DNA of 64,000 bases from Kordia antarctica (GTDB lineage: Bacteria; Bacteroidota; Bacteroidia; Flavobacteriales; Flavobacteriaceae), in assembly GCF_009901525.1 (NCBI RefSeq), contig NZ_CP019288.1:372001-436000 (forward strand). Direction: 5' to 3'. The translations under genes were made by a program, and so were the position numbers. Position 1 is the stretch's first letter, and every line of letters starts with the position of its first letter. The notes beneath the pieces were generated by a model. The model did no database searches. It had not been told where the DNA came from and worked only from the letters and a program-made list of their open reading frames with translations. Shown here one piece after another: positions 35,672-44,904 of this stretch.

Positions 35672-37219
35672 TTATCTTGGCGATAAAACCGCAAACGGAA
35701 TAATCATTTCTTCCAACGAAACGCCACCATGTTGATACGTATTTCTAAAATAACTCACATAATGATTGTAATTATTCGGATACGCAAAAAACAAATCGGT
35801 CTTGGCAAAAATAAACGAACTACTCATGTTAATCACTGGCAAATGAATACTTCTCGGATCTTTAGCCGCTAAAACATCTTTTTGTTCGTACGTTAAACTT
35901 CTTCCTGTTTTATAGCGTAAATTCAAACTTGTGTTTTTATCGCCAACTACTTTTGAAGGATGTTTTACATTAATAGTTCCGTGATCGGTAGTAATAATCA
36001 ATTTAAACCCTAAACGTTGCGATTGCTGAATGATATCCAACAACGGAGAATTCTTAAACCAACTTACTGTTAACGATCTATATGCTTTGTCGTCTGAAGC
36101 TAATTCTTTTACAACGTCCATTTCGGTTTTAGCGTGTGAGAGCATGTCTACGAAGTTATAAACCACTACCGTTAAGTCATTATCTTTTTGCGATTTAAAG
36201 TTGTCTGCGAGCTTCCTTCCGCCTCGTAAGCTTGTTATTTTGTGATATTCATGCTTAATATCCAACCCTAAACGCTTCAATTGCGCTTTTAAGAAATCAT
36301 TCTCATGCAAATTCTTTCCACCTTCATCGGTATCATTCTTCCAATATTGAGGATGTAACTTTTCCATGTCGGAAGGCATCAAGCCCGAAAAAATAGCATT
36401 TCTAGCATATTGTGTCGCCGTTGGCAGAATACTCACAAACGGAACCTCTTTCTCTTTTTTATAATGTGCATTCAAAATTGGTTCAAAAGCTCTCCATTGA
36501 TCATAACGTAAATTATCAACGACAACTAATAAAGTTGGTTGTGCTTTGCTAATTTCGGGAGCTATTAATTGTCTGAATAAAGTATGTGACATAATTGGTG
36601 CTTCGTCGTCACCAAACCATTTCGGATACATTTTATCAACAAACTTTCCAAACTGTACATTGGCTTCATGCTTCTGCGATTCCAAAATTTCAAACATTCC
36701 AGTATCTTCAATATCTTCCAATTGCAATTCCCAATAAATCAATTTCTGATACAACTCAATCCATTCTTCAATCGAATTTACCATTGCCATATCCATTGCA
36801 ATCTTTCTAAATTCTTGCTGATAATTAGAAGTCGTCTTCTCAGAAATCAATCGCGAATGATCCAAATTTTTCTTCAAACTCAATAAAATCTGATTCGGAT
36901 TCACAGGTTTTATCAAATAATCGGCAATCTTAGAACCAATTGCTTCTTCCATAATATACTCTTCTTCACTCTTGGTAATCATTACCACAGGAAGGTTATT
37001 TTGTTTCTCTTTCAATTCAGCTAATGTTTCCAAACCCGTCAAACCAGGCATGTTTTCATCCAACAAAACAATATCAAAATTTTGTTCATCAATCATTTCA
37101 ATAGCTTCTGTACCGCTTGTGCACGTTGTAACTTCGTAGTTTTTCTTCTCTAAAAAGAGAATATGTGGTTTTAACAAATCAATTTCGTCATCAACCCAAA
37201 GAATCTTGAATGTACTCAT
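35672..37219 (-). CDS. porX: PorX-type response regulator with PglZ domain
   Basis: A 515-residue protein. Receiver domain (1-120): KILWVDDE acidic pocket, phospho-acceptor Asp54 in VLLDENMPG, and Lys in LIKPVN. A linker leads to a PglZ/alkaline-phosphatase-like domain (about 200-515) with VVVDNLRYDQWRAFEP and TDHGTINVKHPSK (metal-binding Asp/His). PorX controls type IX secretion with the PorY kinase in Porphyromonas and Flavobacterium. It is followed by tsaE, the usual flavobacterial order. Confidence 0.92.
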   Translation of the reverse strand: MSTFKILWVDDEIDLLKPHILFLEKKNYEVTTCTSGTEAIEMIDEQNFDIVLLDENMPGLTGLETLAELKEKQNNLPVVMITKSEEEYIMEEAIGSKIADYLIKPVNPNQILLSLKKNLDHSRLISEKTTSNYQQEFRKIAMDMAMVNSIEEWIELYQKLIYWELQLEDIEDTGMFEILESQKHEANVQFGKFVDKMYPKWFGDDEAPIMSHTLFRQLIAPEISKAQPTLLVVVDNLRYDQWRAFEPILNAHYKKEKEVPFVSILPTATQYARNAIFSGLMPSDMEKLHPQYWKNDTDEGGKNLHENDFLKAQLKRLGLDIKHEYHKITSLRGGRKLADNFKSQKDNDLTVVVYNFVDMLSHAKTEMDVVKELASDDKAYRSLTVSWFKNSPLLDIIQQSQRLGFKLIITTDHGTINVKHPSKVVGDKNTSLNLRYKTGRSLTYEQKDVLAAKDPRSIHLPVINMSSSFIFAKTDLFFAYPNNYNHYVSYFRNTYQHGGVSLEEMIIPFAVLSPR

Positions 37220-37266
37220 ATATCTTTAATTTTGTAAATTATTAGTAAGGCTTGGCATTATGTACT

Positions 37267-37274
37267 TATATTTG
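37267..37274 (+). promoter_or_regulatory. -7 promoter box (TATATTTG) of the HD gene
   Basis: Exact TAnnTTTG match, 36 bp before the TTG start at 37311. Confidence 0.55.
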
Positions 37275-37310
37275 TGCTTATTCCAAAAAAAATGTATAAA
37301 AACTTAGAAG

Positions 37311-38540
37311 TTGAATACTAGAAATAAGCTTAAAATATTAAACGACCCAATTTACGGATTTATTACAATTCCTAATGCGCTCATCTTTGATTTAATTGAA
37401 CATAAATATTTTCAGCGCTTACGCAGAATTTCACAAATGGGCATGTCATACTTGGTATATCCAGGTGCGCATCATACTCGATTTCATCATGCGTTGGGTT
37501 GTATGCACTTAATGCAAAAAGCGATCCAAGTTCTTTGTTTTAAAGGTGTTGAAATTTCAGAAGATGAAAAACAAGCACTACTAATTGCCATTCTATTACA
37601 CGATATTGGTCACGGACCTTTCTCGCATGCAATGGAACACAGCATTGTAAATAGTGTGACTCATGAAGAGATTTCACTCTTATTAATGGAACAATTAAAC
37701 AAAGAATTTAACGGAAGTTTAACGCTTGCCATCGAAATATTCAAAGGAAACTACCCAAGAAAATTCATGTATCAGTTAATATCTGGTCAAATTGACATGG
37801 ATAGAGCCGATTATCTAAAACGAGACAGTTTTTATACAGGAGTTGCAGAAGGAAACATCAATTCGGAACGAATCATTACGATGTTAAGTGTGGTTGATGA
37901 TGAATTAGTAATTGAAGAAAAAGGGATTTATTCTGTTGAAAAATTTCTGGTTGCCAGACGCTTAATGTATTGGCAAGTATACTTACATAAAACGAGTCTG
38001 GCTGCGGAACAACTGCTCATTCGTGTACTAAAAAGAGCCAAAGAATTAACGCTTCAAGGAACACAATTACAAGCAAGTGCGGCATTGTCTTTTTTCATTC
38101 AAAATGAAATCTCTATTGACGACTTTAATTATGATGTTTTAGATCGATTTGCCAAACTAGACGATTACGATATTGTTTCAGCAATGAAAGAATGGATGAG
38201 CGAAAACGACTTTGTGCTATCAAATCTTTGCAAAATGATTATCAATCGTGATTTATTAAAAGTCAAAATCAAAAACAAAAAGATTTCGAGCAAAAAGCTT
38301 CAAATCGAAACACAAAACTTGATGAATGAATACAACATTACAGCAGCGGAAGCGGCGTACTTTGTGTTCTCAGGCGAAATATCCAATCAAGCATACAAAA
38401 CCACAAGTCAGAACATAAACATCTTACTCAAGTCAGGAAAAGTACAAGATGTTGTCAAAGCTTCTGGTCAACTAAACCTAAAAGCATTGTCAAAAATGGT
38501 AACTAAATATTATATATGTTACCCAAAAGACAAACTTTAG
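37311..38540 (+). CDS. HD-domain phosphohydrolase (dGTPase-like)
   Basis: A 409-residue protein. The HD metal site reads HHTRFHHALG, then ILLHDIGHGPFSHAMEH (His-Asp) and QIDMDRADYLKRDS; this is the dNTPase/SAMHD1-like family common upstream of lpxD in Flavobacteriia. The start is TTG at 37311: the conserved NKLKILNDPIYGF begins at once and no in-frame ATG precedes it. The product probably hydrolyses (d)NTPs, but the physiological substrate is not known. Confidence 0.85.
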   Translation: MNTRNKLKILNDPIYGFITIPNALIFDLIEHKYFQRLRRISQMGMSYLVYPGAHHTRFHHALGCMHLMQKAIQVLCFKGVEISEDEKQALLIAILLHDIGHGPFSHAMEHSIVNSVTHEEISLLLMEQLNKEFNGSLTLAIEIFKGNYPRKFMYQLISGQIDMDRADYLKRDSFYTGVAEGNINSERIITMLSVVDDELVIEEKGIYSVEKFLVARRLMYWQVYLHKTSLAAEQLLIRVLKRAKELTLQGTQLQASAALSFFIQNEISIDDFNYDVLDRFAKLDDYDIVSAMKEWMSENDFVLSNLCKMIINRDLLKVKIKNKKISSKKLQIETQNLMNEYNITAAEAAYFVFSGEISNQAYKTTSQNINILLKSGKVQDVVKASGQLNLKALSKMVTKYYICYPKDKL

Positions 38541-38551
38541 GAGTTTTTTTA

Positions 38552-38559
38552 TACTTTTG
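38552..38559 (+). promoter_or_regulatory. -7 promoter box (TACTTTTG) very close to lpxD
   Basis: Exact TAnnTTTG match ending 5 bp before the lpxD ATG at 38565, so the message could be nearly leaderless. It may be only one of several promoters for the lipid A genes. Confidence 0.45.
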
Positions 38560-38564
38560 CGATA

Positions 38565-39593
38565 ATGAAGTTTACAGCGACACAAATAGCAGGTATTCTA
38601 GAAGGAGATATCGTAGGTGATCCAAACACCGAAGTTTCTAAACTTTCTAAAATAGAAGAAGGCATGGAAGGTTCTTTGACTTTCTTAGCTAATCCGAAAT
38701 ATACGCAGTACATATATAGCACGCGCGCTTCCATTACAATTGTCAACAAAGATTTTATAGCGGAAGATAATATAAAAACAACGTTAATCAAGGTTGAAGA
38801 TGCTTACGAATCGTTCTCTAAAATTTTGGAATATTACGATAAAGTAAAGCTAAATAAGGTCGGAATTGAGCAGCCTGCATTCATATCTGAATCTGCCAAA
38901 TATGGTAAAGAACTCTACTTTGGTGCGTTCTCATACATGGGAGATAACGTAAAAATGGGTGATTATGTAAAAGTATATCCAAACGCTTATATTGGTGATA
39001 ATGTCACTATTGGAAACAATGTGGTTATTTTCGCTGGCGCTAAAATTTACTCTGAGTCAGTTATTGGCGACAATTGTGTTATTCATAGTGGCGCTATCGT
39101 TGGAGCCGATGGTTTTGGCTTTGCGCCAGATAAAAATGGAGAGTTTCATAAAATTCCGCAAACTGGAAATGTAATTCTAGAAGATGATGTTGATGTAGGA
39201 GCAGGAACCACAATTGATAGAGCAACAATGGGCTCAACAATCATTAGAAAAGGAGTAAAGCTCGACAATCAAATTCAAATTGCACACAATGTAGAAATTG
39301 GTAAAAACACCGTAATTGCAGCGCAAACTGGAATTGCAGGATCTGCCAAAATTGGAGAAAACTGTATGATTGGCGGACAAGTTGGAATTGTAGGTCATAT
39401 TACTATTGGAAATAATGTTAGAATCCAGGCACAATCAGGAATAAGTAGAAATATAAAAGATGGGGAAATAGTACAAGGTTCACCAGCTATAAATTATGGA
39501 GATTACAACAAATCGTATGTATATTTCAAAAATCTTCCTAAACTTGCAAAAACAATAAATCAAATCGAAAAAAAAATAAACAACAATGAGTGA
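38565..39593 (+). CDS. lpxD: UDP-3-O-acylglucosamine N-acyltransferase
   Basis: A 342-residue protein: N-terminal uridine-binding domain (about 1-100) and a left-handed beta-helix of hexapeptide repeats (about 105-310), with the catalytic His region in QIQIAHNVEIG. It adds the second acyl chain in lipid A synthesis. Its last eight bases overlap lpxC/fabZ, so translation is coupled. A second LpxD-like gene lies at 42625. Confidence 0.93.
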   Translation: MKFTATQIAGILEGDIVGDPNTEVSKLSKIEEGMEGSLTFLANPKYTQYIYSTRASITIVNKDFIAEDNIKTTLIKVEDAYESFSKILEYYDKVKLNKVGIEQPAFISESAKYGKELYFGAFSYMGDNVKMGDYVKVYPNAYIGDNVTIGNNVVIFAGAKIYSESVIGDNCVIHSGAIVGADGFGFAPDKNGEFHKIPQTGNVILEDDVDVGAGTTIDRATMGSTIIRKGVKLDNQIQIAHNVEIGKNTVIAAQTGIAGSAKIGENCMIGGQVGIVGHITIGNNVRIQAQSGISRNIKDGEIVQGSPAINYGDYNKSYVYFKNLPKLAKTINQIEKKINNNE

Positions 39594-41007
39594 AATTATT
39601 GTTAAACAAACAACCATCGCCAAAGAAATATCTTTAAAAGGCGTCGGATTACACACAGGAAAAGAAGTTTTACTAACCTTTAAACCTGCACCAGAAAATC
39701 ATGGATATGCTTTTATGAGAGTTGATCTCGAAGGAAGTCCAATCATTGAAGCAGACGCAAACTATGTTGTCAACACACAACGCGGAACTGTTTTAGAAAA
39801 AAGAGGCGTCAAAATTCAAACCTGCGAGCACGTATTAGCGGCGTTAGTTGGTTTAGAAATTGACAATGTTCTCATTGAAATGGACGGATCTGAACCGCCA
39901 ATAATGGATGGTTCGGCAAAATTCTTTCTAGAAGCACTGGAAGAAGCAGGAATTGTGTCGCAAAATGAGCCAAGAGAAGTATACATTGTAAAAGATGTTA
40001 TCTCATACATTGATGAAGAATCTGGAAGTGAAATCACCATCATTCCTTCGGATGAATATCAAGTAACTACCATGGTTGACTTTGGAACCAAAGTACTTGG
40101 AACTCAAAACGCAACCTTAAAGCACATTTCTGATTTCAAAAACGACATTGCGAGTTCAAGAACATTCAGTTTCTTACATGAACTAGAAATGTTGCTAGAA
40201 CATGGTTTAATAAAAGGTGGCGACTTAAATAATGCTATTGTATATGTTGATAAAGAACTATCACCAGCAACAATGGAAAAATTAAGAGTAGCTTTTGGCA
40301 AAGAAAATATTGCGGTAAAACCAAACGGAATTCTTGACAACCTTACACTTCATCATCCAAACGAAGCGGCACGACACAAATTACTAGATGTAATTGGCGA
40401 TCTAGCTTTAGTTGGCGTTCGCATTCGCGGGAAAGTAATTGCAAACAAACCCGGACATTTTGTAAATACACAATTTGCAAAAAAACTGTCCAAACTCATA
40501 AAAATAGAAAAGCGCAACAAAGTACCAACATACGATTTGCATCAAACTCCTTTAATGGACATCAATCAAATCATGGCAATGTTACCGCACAGACCACCAT
40601 TCTTATTAGTAGATAAAATATTAGAATTATCTGATACGCATGTTGTTGGTGTAAAAAATGTAACGATGAACGAACCATTTTTCGTTGGTCATTTTCCTGG
40701 CGCGCCTGTAATGCCTGGCGTATTACAAGTAGAAGCAATGGCGCAAACTGGCGGAATCTTAGTACTAAGTACAGTTCCAGATCCAGAAAACTACCTCACT
40801 TTCTTCATGAAAATTGACAAAGTAAAATTCAAGCAAAAAGTAGTTCCCGGAGATACATTGATATTCAAAGCCGATTTAATCACGCCAATTCGTAGAGGAA
40901 TTTGTCACATGCAAGCATATGCGTATGCAAATGGAAAAGTAGTGGCAGAAGCAGAATTAATGGCACAAATTGCACGAAAAAAAGAAGAAGACATTGTAAA
41001 AAAATAA
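39586..41007 (+). CDS. LpxC-FabZ fusion: UDP-acyl-GlcNAc deacetylase and 3-hydroxyacyl-ACP dehydratase
   Basis: A 473-residue protein. Residues 1-305 are LpxC, a zinc deacetylase with ligands in TCEHVLAALVG and HHPNEAARHKLLDVIGD. Residues 315-470 are FabZ, with MLPHRPPFLLVDKILE (catalytic His) and GHFPGAPVMPGVLQVEAMAQ (Glu). The LpxC-FabZ fusion is a Bacteroidetes trait. It commits UDP-GlcNAc to lipid A and makes unsaturated acyl-ACP from the same hydroxyacyl pool. Confidence 0.95.
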   Translation: MSEIIVKQTTIAKEISLKGVGLHTGKEVLLTFKPAPENHGYAFMRVDLEGSPIIEADANYVVNTQRGTVLEKRGVKIQTCEHVLAALVGLEIDNVLIEMDGSEPPIMDGSAKFFLEALEEAGIVSQNEPREVYIVKDVISYIDEESGSEITIIPSDEYQVTTMVDFGTKVLGTQNATLKHISDFKNDIASSRTFSFLHELEMLLEHGLIKGGDLNNAIVYVDKELSPATMEKLRVAFGKENIAVKPNGILDNLTLHHPNEAARHKLLDVIGDLALVGVRIRGKVIANKPGHFVNTQFAKKLSKLIKIEKRNKVPTYDLHQTPLMDINQIMAMLPHRPPFLLVDKILELSDTHVVGVKNVTMNEPFFVGHFPGAPVMPGVLQVEAMAQTGGILVLSTVPDPENYLTFFMKIDKVKFKQKVVPGDTLIFKADLITPIRRGICHMQAYAYANGKVVAEAELMAQIARKKEEDIVKK

Positions 41008-41065
41008 ATGTGTAACGCATGTTTTATTACAATTGAAATCATAAAAAATAACTAAAAAATAGTAG

Positions 41066-41851
41066 ATGAATCAACCTTTAGCATATGTTCATCCAGGCGC
41101 AAAAATTGCAAAAAATGTAGTTGTAGAACCTTTTACAACCATACATAACAATGTAATTATTGGCGAAGGAACTTGGATTGGCTCAAACGTAACCATCATG
41201 GAAGGTGCCAGAATTGGTAAAAACTGTAGCATCTTTCCCGGTTCAGTCATTTCTGCGCCACCACAAGATTTAAAATATCAAGGAGAAGATACAATTGCTG
41301 AAATAGGTGATAATACAACCATTCGTGAATGTGTAACCATTAACAAAGGTACTACAGATCGTATGAAAACGAAAATTGGTAAAAATTGCCTCATCATGGC
41401 ATATTGCCACATTGCACACGATTGTATTGTTGGTGATAACTGCATATTTTCAAACAACAGTACATTGGCTGGACATATTACGGTTGGCGATCATGTAATC
41501 CTTGCGGGAATGACGGCTGTACATCAATTTTGCTCTATTGGAAACCACGCTTTTGTAACTGGTGGATCGTTAGTTCGGAAAGATGTGCCACCTTATGTAA
41601 AAGCGGCTCGTGAGCCTTTATCATATGTAGGAATCAACTCCGTTGGATTGCGTAGAAGAGGATTTACCACAGAAAAAATTAGAGAAATTCAGAACATCTA
41701 CAGAATACTATATCAAAAAAATTATAACAATACGCAAGCTGCGGAAATCATAGAAGCTGAAATGGAAGCCACTACCGAGCGTGATGAAATATTACAATTC
41801 ATCAAAAACTCGCACAGAGGAATCATGAAAGGTTATATTGCTTCAAACTAA
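41066..41851 (+). CDS. lpxA: UDP-N-acetylglucosamine O-acyltransferase
   Basis: A 261-residue left-handed beta-helix enzyme that starts lipid A synthesis by moving a 3-hydroxyacyl chain from ACP to UDP-GlcNAc. Motifs: catalytic His in MAYCHIAHDCIVGDN and GMTAVHQFCSIG, then the C-terminal helical domain (about 190-261) with KNSHRGIMKG. It lies 58 bp after lpxC/fabZ and 15 bp before efp. Confidence 0.95.
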   Translation: MNQPLAYVHPGAKIAKNVVVEPFTTIHNNVIIGEGTWIGSNVTIMEGARIGKNCSIFPGSVISAPPQDLKYQGEDTIAEIGDNTTIRECVTINKGTTDRMKTKIGKNCLIMAYCHIAHDCIVGDNCIFSNNSTLAGHITVGDHVILAGMTAVHQFCSIGNHAFVTGGSLVRKDVPPYVKAAREPLSYVGINSVGLRRRGFTTEKIREIQNIYRILYQKNYNNTQAAEIIEAEMEATTERDEILQFIKNSHRGIMKGYIASN

Positions 41852-41866
41852 AATAAAAAAACACCA

Positions 41867-42433
41867 ATGGCATCAACATCAGACATTAGAAAAGGATTAT
41901 GTATTCATTACAATCACGACATATTTAAAGTTATTGAATTTTTACACGTAAAACCAGGAAAAGGTCCGGCATTTGTACGTACAAAACTAAAAAGTGTTAC
42001 CACAGGAAAAGTAATTGACAATACATTTTCGGCAGGTCACAAAATCGAAGATGTACGTGTGGAAACACATAAATTTCAGTTTTTATACAGTGATGGAGAT
42101 GATTTTCACTTCATGAATACAAGTGATTACAATCAAATTAGATTGAATCGTGAAGTACTAGATTCGCCAGATTTACTAAAAGAAGGCGAAGTAGTAACAA
42201 TTCTAATCAATTCGGAAGATAACTCACCATTATCAGTAGATATGCCAGCAAGTGTTATTTTAGAAATTACACACACAGAACCAGGCGTAAAAGGAAATAC
42301 AGCAACAAACGCTACAAAACCTGCAACTGTTGAAACTGGAGCACAAATAAATGTTCCTTTATTTATCAATGAAGGAGACAAAATTAAAGTTGAAACAGAC
42401 AAAGGTTCCTACATGGAACGTGTAAAAGAATAA
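41867..42433 (+). CDS. efp: Translation elongation factor P
   Basis: A 188-residue protein of normal length. KOW-like N-terminal domain with the modification loop VKPGKGPAFVRT (Lys about residue 32), two OB domains, and the C-terminal motif GDKIKVETDKGSYMERVKE. It rescues ribosomes stalled on proline runs. It follows lpxA with 15 bp between them, a linkage common in flavobacteria. Confidence 0.95.
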   Translation: MASTSDIRKGLCIHYNHDIFKVIEFLHVKPGKGPAFVRTKLKSVTTGKVIDNTFSAGHKIEDVRVETHKFQFLYSDGDDFHFMNTSDYNQIRLNREVLDSPDLLKEGEVVTILINSEDNSPLSVDMPASVILEITHTEPGVKGNTATNATKPATVETGAQINVPLFINEGDKIKVETDKGSYMERVKE

Positions 42434-42446
42434 AAAATACTGAAAT

Positions 42447-42580
42447 AGGTTGTCTCAAAAGACTTGAAAAGCGTCATTCTGAACTTGATTCAGAATCTCA
42501 TCGCACTAACTTTCAAGAATTATGTGAAACTGAATCAAGTTCAGTTTGACGAAATTTATACTTTTCCAGACAACCTCTTT
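42447..42580. terminator. Repeat-derived hairpin acting as terminator
   Basis: Outer arms AGGTTGTCT (42447-42455) and AGACAACCT (42568-42576) enclose CGTCATTCTGAACTTGATTC (42472) and its inexact complement ending TGACG at 42551. A T tract follows, so the element both ends efp transcription and matches a dispersed repeat. Confidence 0.65.
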
Positions 42581-42624
42581 TTTAATTTCATTACGTCTGA
42601 CTTAATTTTAAAAAAAACAAACAG

Positions 42625-43569
42625 ATGAAATTTCCTAGAATACACACACTCAAAGAAATTGCAGCGATTATAAAAACTTCGTACGTTGGTAACGATTCCT
42701 TTCCAGTACATGGAATGAATGAAATTCACGTAGTAGAAACTGGCGACATTGTATTTGTAGATCATCCAAAATACTATGACAAAGCGTTAGAATCCAAAGC
42801 AACAATTGTGTTGATAAACAAAGAAGTAGCGTGTCCTGAAGGTAAAGCTTTATTAATTTCGGATGATCCTTTCAGAGATTTTAACACGCTTACCGATCAC
42901 TTTAAACCATTTATAAGTGCTTCCGCGTCAATTTCTCCATCAGCAATCATTGGAGAACGCACAGTAATTCAACCAAATTGTTTTATTGGAAATAATGTGA
43001 CAATTGGAAACGATTGTATCATTCATGCAAATGTGGCAATCTACGACAATGCTGTCATTGGAAACAATGTAATCATTCACTCAGGAACGGTTTTAGGTGC
43101 AGATGCTTTCTACTACAAAAAACGCCCAGAAGGATTTGATAAATTACGTTCTGGCGGACGCGTTGTGATAGAAGACAATGTGGATTTAGGTTCTTTATGT
43201 ACTATAGATAAAGGTGTTACAGGCGATACAACGATTAAAGAAGGAACAAAAATTGACAACCAAGTACAAATTGGTCATGATACAGTAATTGGTAGAAAAT
43301 GTTTAATAGCTTCGCAAACAGGAATTGCAGGTTGTGTTATTATTGAAGATGAAGTCACTATTTGGGGACAAGTAGGAATCACAAGCGGAATTACTATAGG
43401 AGCAAAGGCAGTTATTTCAGCACAATCGGGCGTGAGTAAAAGCTTAGAAAGTGGAAAAAGTTACTTTGGAACGCCTGCTGATGAGTTCAGAAAAAAATAC
43501 AAAGAAATTGCATCAATTCGTCAAATTCCAGAATTAATAGAACGAATAAAAAACTTAGAAAATAAATAG
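42625..43569 (+). CDS. LpxD-like UDP-3-O-acylglucosamine N-acyltransferase
   Basis: A 314-residue paralogue of LpxD: N-terminal domain of about 95 residues, then hexapeptide beta-helix (GNNVTIGNDCIIHANVAIYD) and the His region QVQIGHDTVIG. It is shorter than the lpxD product and its N-terminal domain differs, so the substrate may be another UDP-amino sugar or it may provide alternative lipid A acylation. The order efp, lpxD-like, sucD is common in flavobacteria. Confidence 0.85.
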   Translation: MKFPRIHTLKEIAAIIKTSYVGNDSFPVHGMNEIHVVETGDIVFVDHPKYYDKALESKATIVLINKEVACPEGKALLISDDPFRDFNTLTDHFKPFISASASISPSAIIGERTVIQPNCFIGNNVTIGNDCIIHANVAIYDNAVIGNNVIIHSGTVLGADAFYYKKRPEGFDKLRSGGRVVIEDNVDLGSLCTIDKGVTGDTTIKEGTKIDNQVQIGHDTVIGRKCLIASQTGIAGCVIIEDEVTIWGQVGITSGITIGAKAVISAQSGVSKSLESGKSYFGTPADEFRKKYKEIASIRQIPELIERIKNLENK

Positions 43570-43590
43570 TTTTCAGTGTTTAAAAGTTTT

Positions 43591-43632
43591 TGATAAATAA
43601 AACTCAGAAAATACTTTATAAGAAACTATTTT
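43591..43632 (+). repeat. Flanking direct repeat, left copy
   Basis: TGATAAA...AACTCAGAAAATACTTTATAA...AAACTATTTTTT resembles 43899-43949. It lacks the final G of the -7 box. Confidence 0.55.
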
Positions 43633-43646
43633 TTACACAATTCATT

Positions 43647-43828
43647 TCTTTTCCGCAGTGTAGTAATTATTTTTCGTTAAGAATTTTTGAAGCCTTGGAA
43701 AAAATTTAGAAAAATGATTGCGGTTTTGACTTTTTCAGTCAACAACACCTCTGGAAAAGCGCATTTTCTTTTGTTTCTTTTCTTTGTGCGAGTAAAGATA
43801 AAGAAAATAAAAACCTAAAAATGAAGTG
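43647..43828. repeat. Dispersed 180-bp intergenic repeat, copy 1
   Basis: Begins TCTTTTCCGCAGT and shares long stretches (ATTTTTCGTTAAGAATTTT, CTCTGGAAAAGCGCA, TCTTTGTGCGA) with 53927-54140. The CCGCAGT and CTCTGGAAAAGCGCA words are partly complementary. No open reading frame is present. Confidence 0.75.
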
Positions 43829-43898
43829 TTTATGCTGTAATTTGATTGATAATTACCTATGTTCTTTGTGAAACTTAGATCAAACTCTCGTTAATTAT

Positions 43899-43949
43899 TG
43901 ATAAAACTCAAAAAATACTTCTTAAATACTTTATAAAAAACTATTTTTG
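43899..43949 (+). promoter_or_regulatory. sucD promoter, right copy of the direct repeat
   Basis: Second copy of the flanking repeat, ending in the -7 box TATTTTTG (43942-43949), 24 bp before the sucD start codon. Confidence 0.6.
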
Positions 43950-43972
43950 TTCAGCCAAAAAACAAATATCAA

Positions 43973-44845
43973 ATGAGCGTTTTAGTAAACAAAGATTCAA
44001 AAATAATTGTTCAAGGATTTACAGGAAGTGAAGGAACATTTCATGCAGGTCAAATGATTGAGTACGGAACTAACGTAGTTGGTGGTGTAACTCCAGGAAA
44101 AGGTGGACAAACACACTTAGACAGACCAGTTTTTAATACAGTTTCTGAAGCTGTTGAAAAAGTTGGAGCTGATACCACTATTATTTTTGTGCCGCCAGCA
44201 TTTGCTGCAGATGCAATTATGGAAGCTGCTGATGCAGGAATCAAAGTAATTATCACGATTACGGAAGGAATTCCTATTGGAGATATGACAAAAGTTGCTG
44301 CATATATTAGTAACAAAGACTGTCGCTTAATTGGACCTAACTGTCCAGGTGTCATTACGCCAGGAGAAGCAAAAGTGGGAATCATGCCAGGATTTGTTTT
44401 CAAAAAAGGAAAAATAGGAATCGTTTCTAAATCAGGAACATTAACATACGAAGCTGCGGATCAGGTAGTAAAACAAGGGTTAGGAATCACAACTGCCATC
44501 GGAATTGGTGGAGATCCAATCATTGGAACAACTACAAAAGAAGCGGTTGAATTACTAATCAACGATCCTGAAACGGAATGTGTCGTAATGATCGGAGAAA
44601 TCGGAGGTCAATTAGAAGCAGATGCGGCTAAATGGTACAAAGAAAGTGGAAGTAAAAAACCTGTTGTTGGTTTCATAGCAGGTGTAACAGCACCAGTTGG
44701 AAGAACCATGGGACATGCAGGAGCAATTGTTGGTGGCGCAGATGATACTGCAGAAGCTAAAAAAGCAATCATGCGCGAATGCGGAATTCACGTAGTAGAT
44801 TCTCCAGCAGAAATTGGAAAAAAAGTAGCAGAAGTGATGGCATAA
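43973..44845 (+). CDS. sucD: Succinate-CoA ligase subunit alpha
   Basis: A 290-residue protein of the TCA cycle that forms succinyl phosphate and CoA with SucC. CoA-binding Rossmann domain at the N-terminus ([19 protein letters not shown]), [13 protein letters not shown], and the phospho-His loop [17 protein letters not shown]. The beta subunit is not in the window. It has its own promoter and a strong terminator at 44868. Confidence 0.95.
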   Translation: MSVLVNKDSKIIVQGFTGSEGTFHAGQMIEYGTNVVGGVTPGKGGQTHLDRPVFNTVSEAVEKVGADTTIIFVPPAFAADAIMEAADAGIKVIITITEGIPIGDMTKVAAYISNKDCRLIGPNCPGVITPGEAKVGIMPGFVFKKGKIGIVSKSGTLTYEAADQVVKQGLGITTAIGIGGDPIIGTTTKEAVELLINDPETECVVMIGEIGGQLEADAAKWYKESGSKKPVVGFIAGVTAPVGRTMGHAGAIVGGADDTAEAKKAIMRECGIHVVDSPAEIGKKVAEVMA

Positions 44846-44867
44846 GCATCATTTCTTAAGCATATTT

Positions 44868-44904
44868 AAAGCGCAATATCAGTCAAATGATGTTGCGCTT
44901 TTTT
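44868..44904 (+). terminator. Terminator after sucD
   Basis: AAAGCGCAA (44868-44876) pairs with TTGCGCTTT (44893-44901), extended by ATCA/TGAT, and followed by T residues. Confidence 0.9.
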
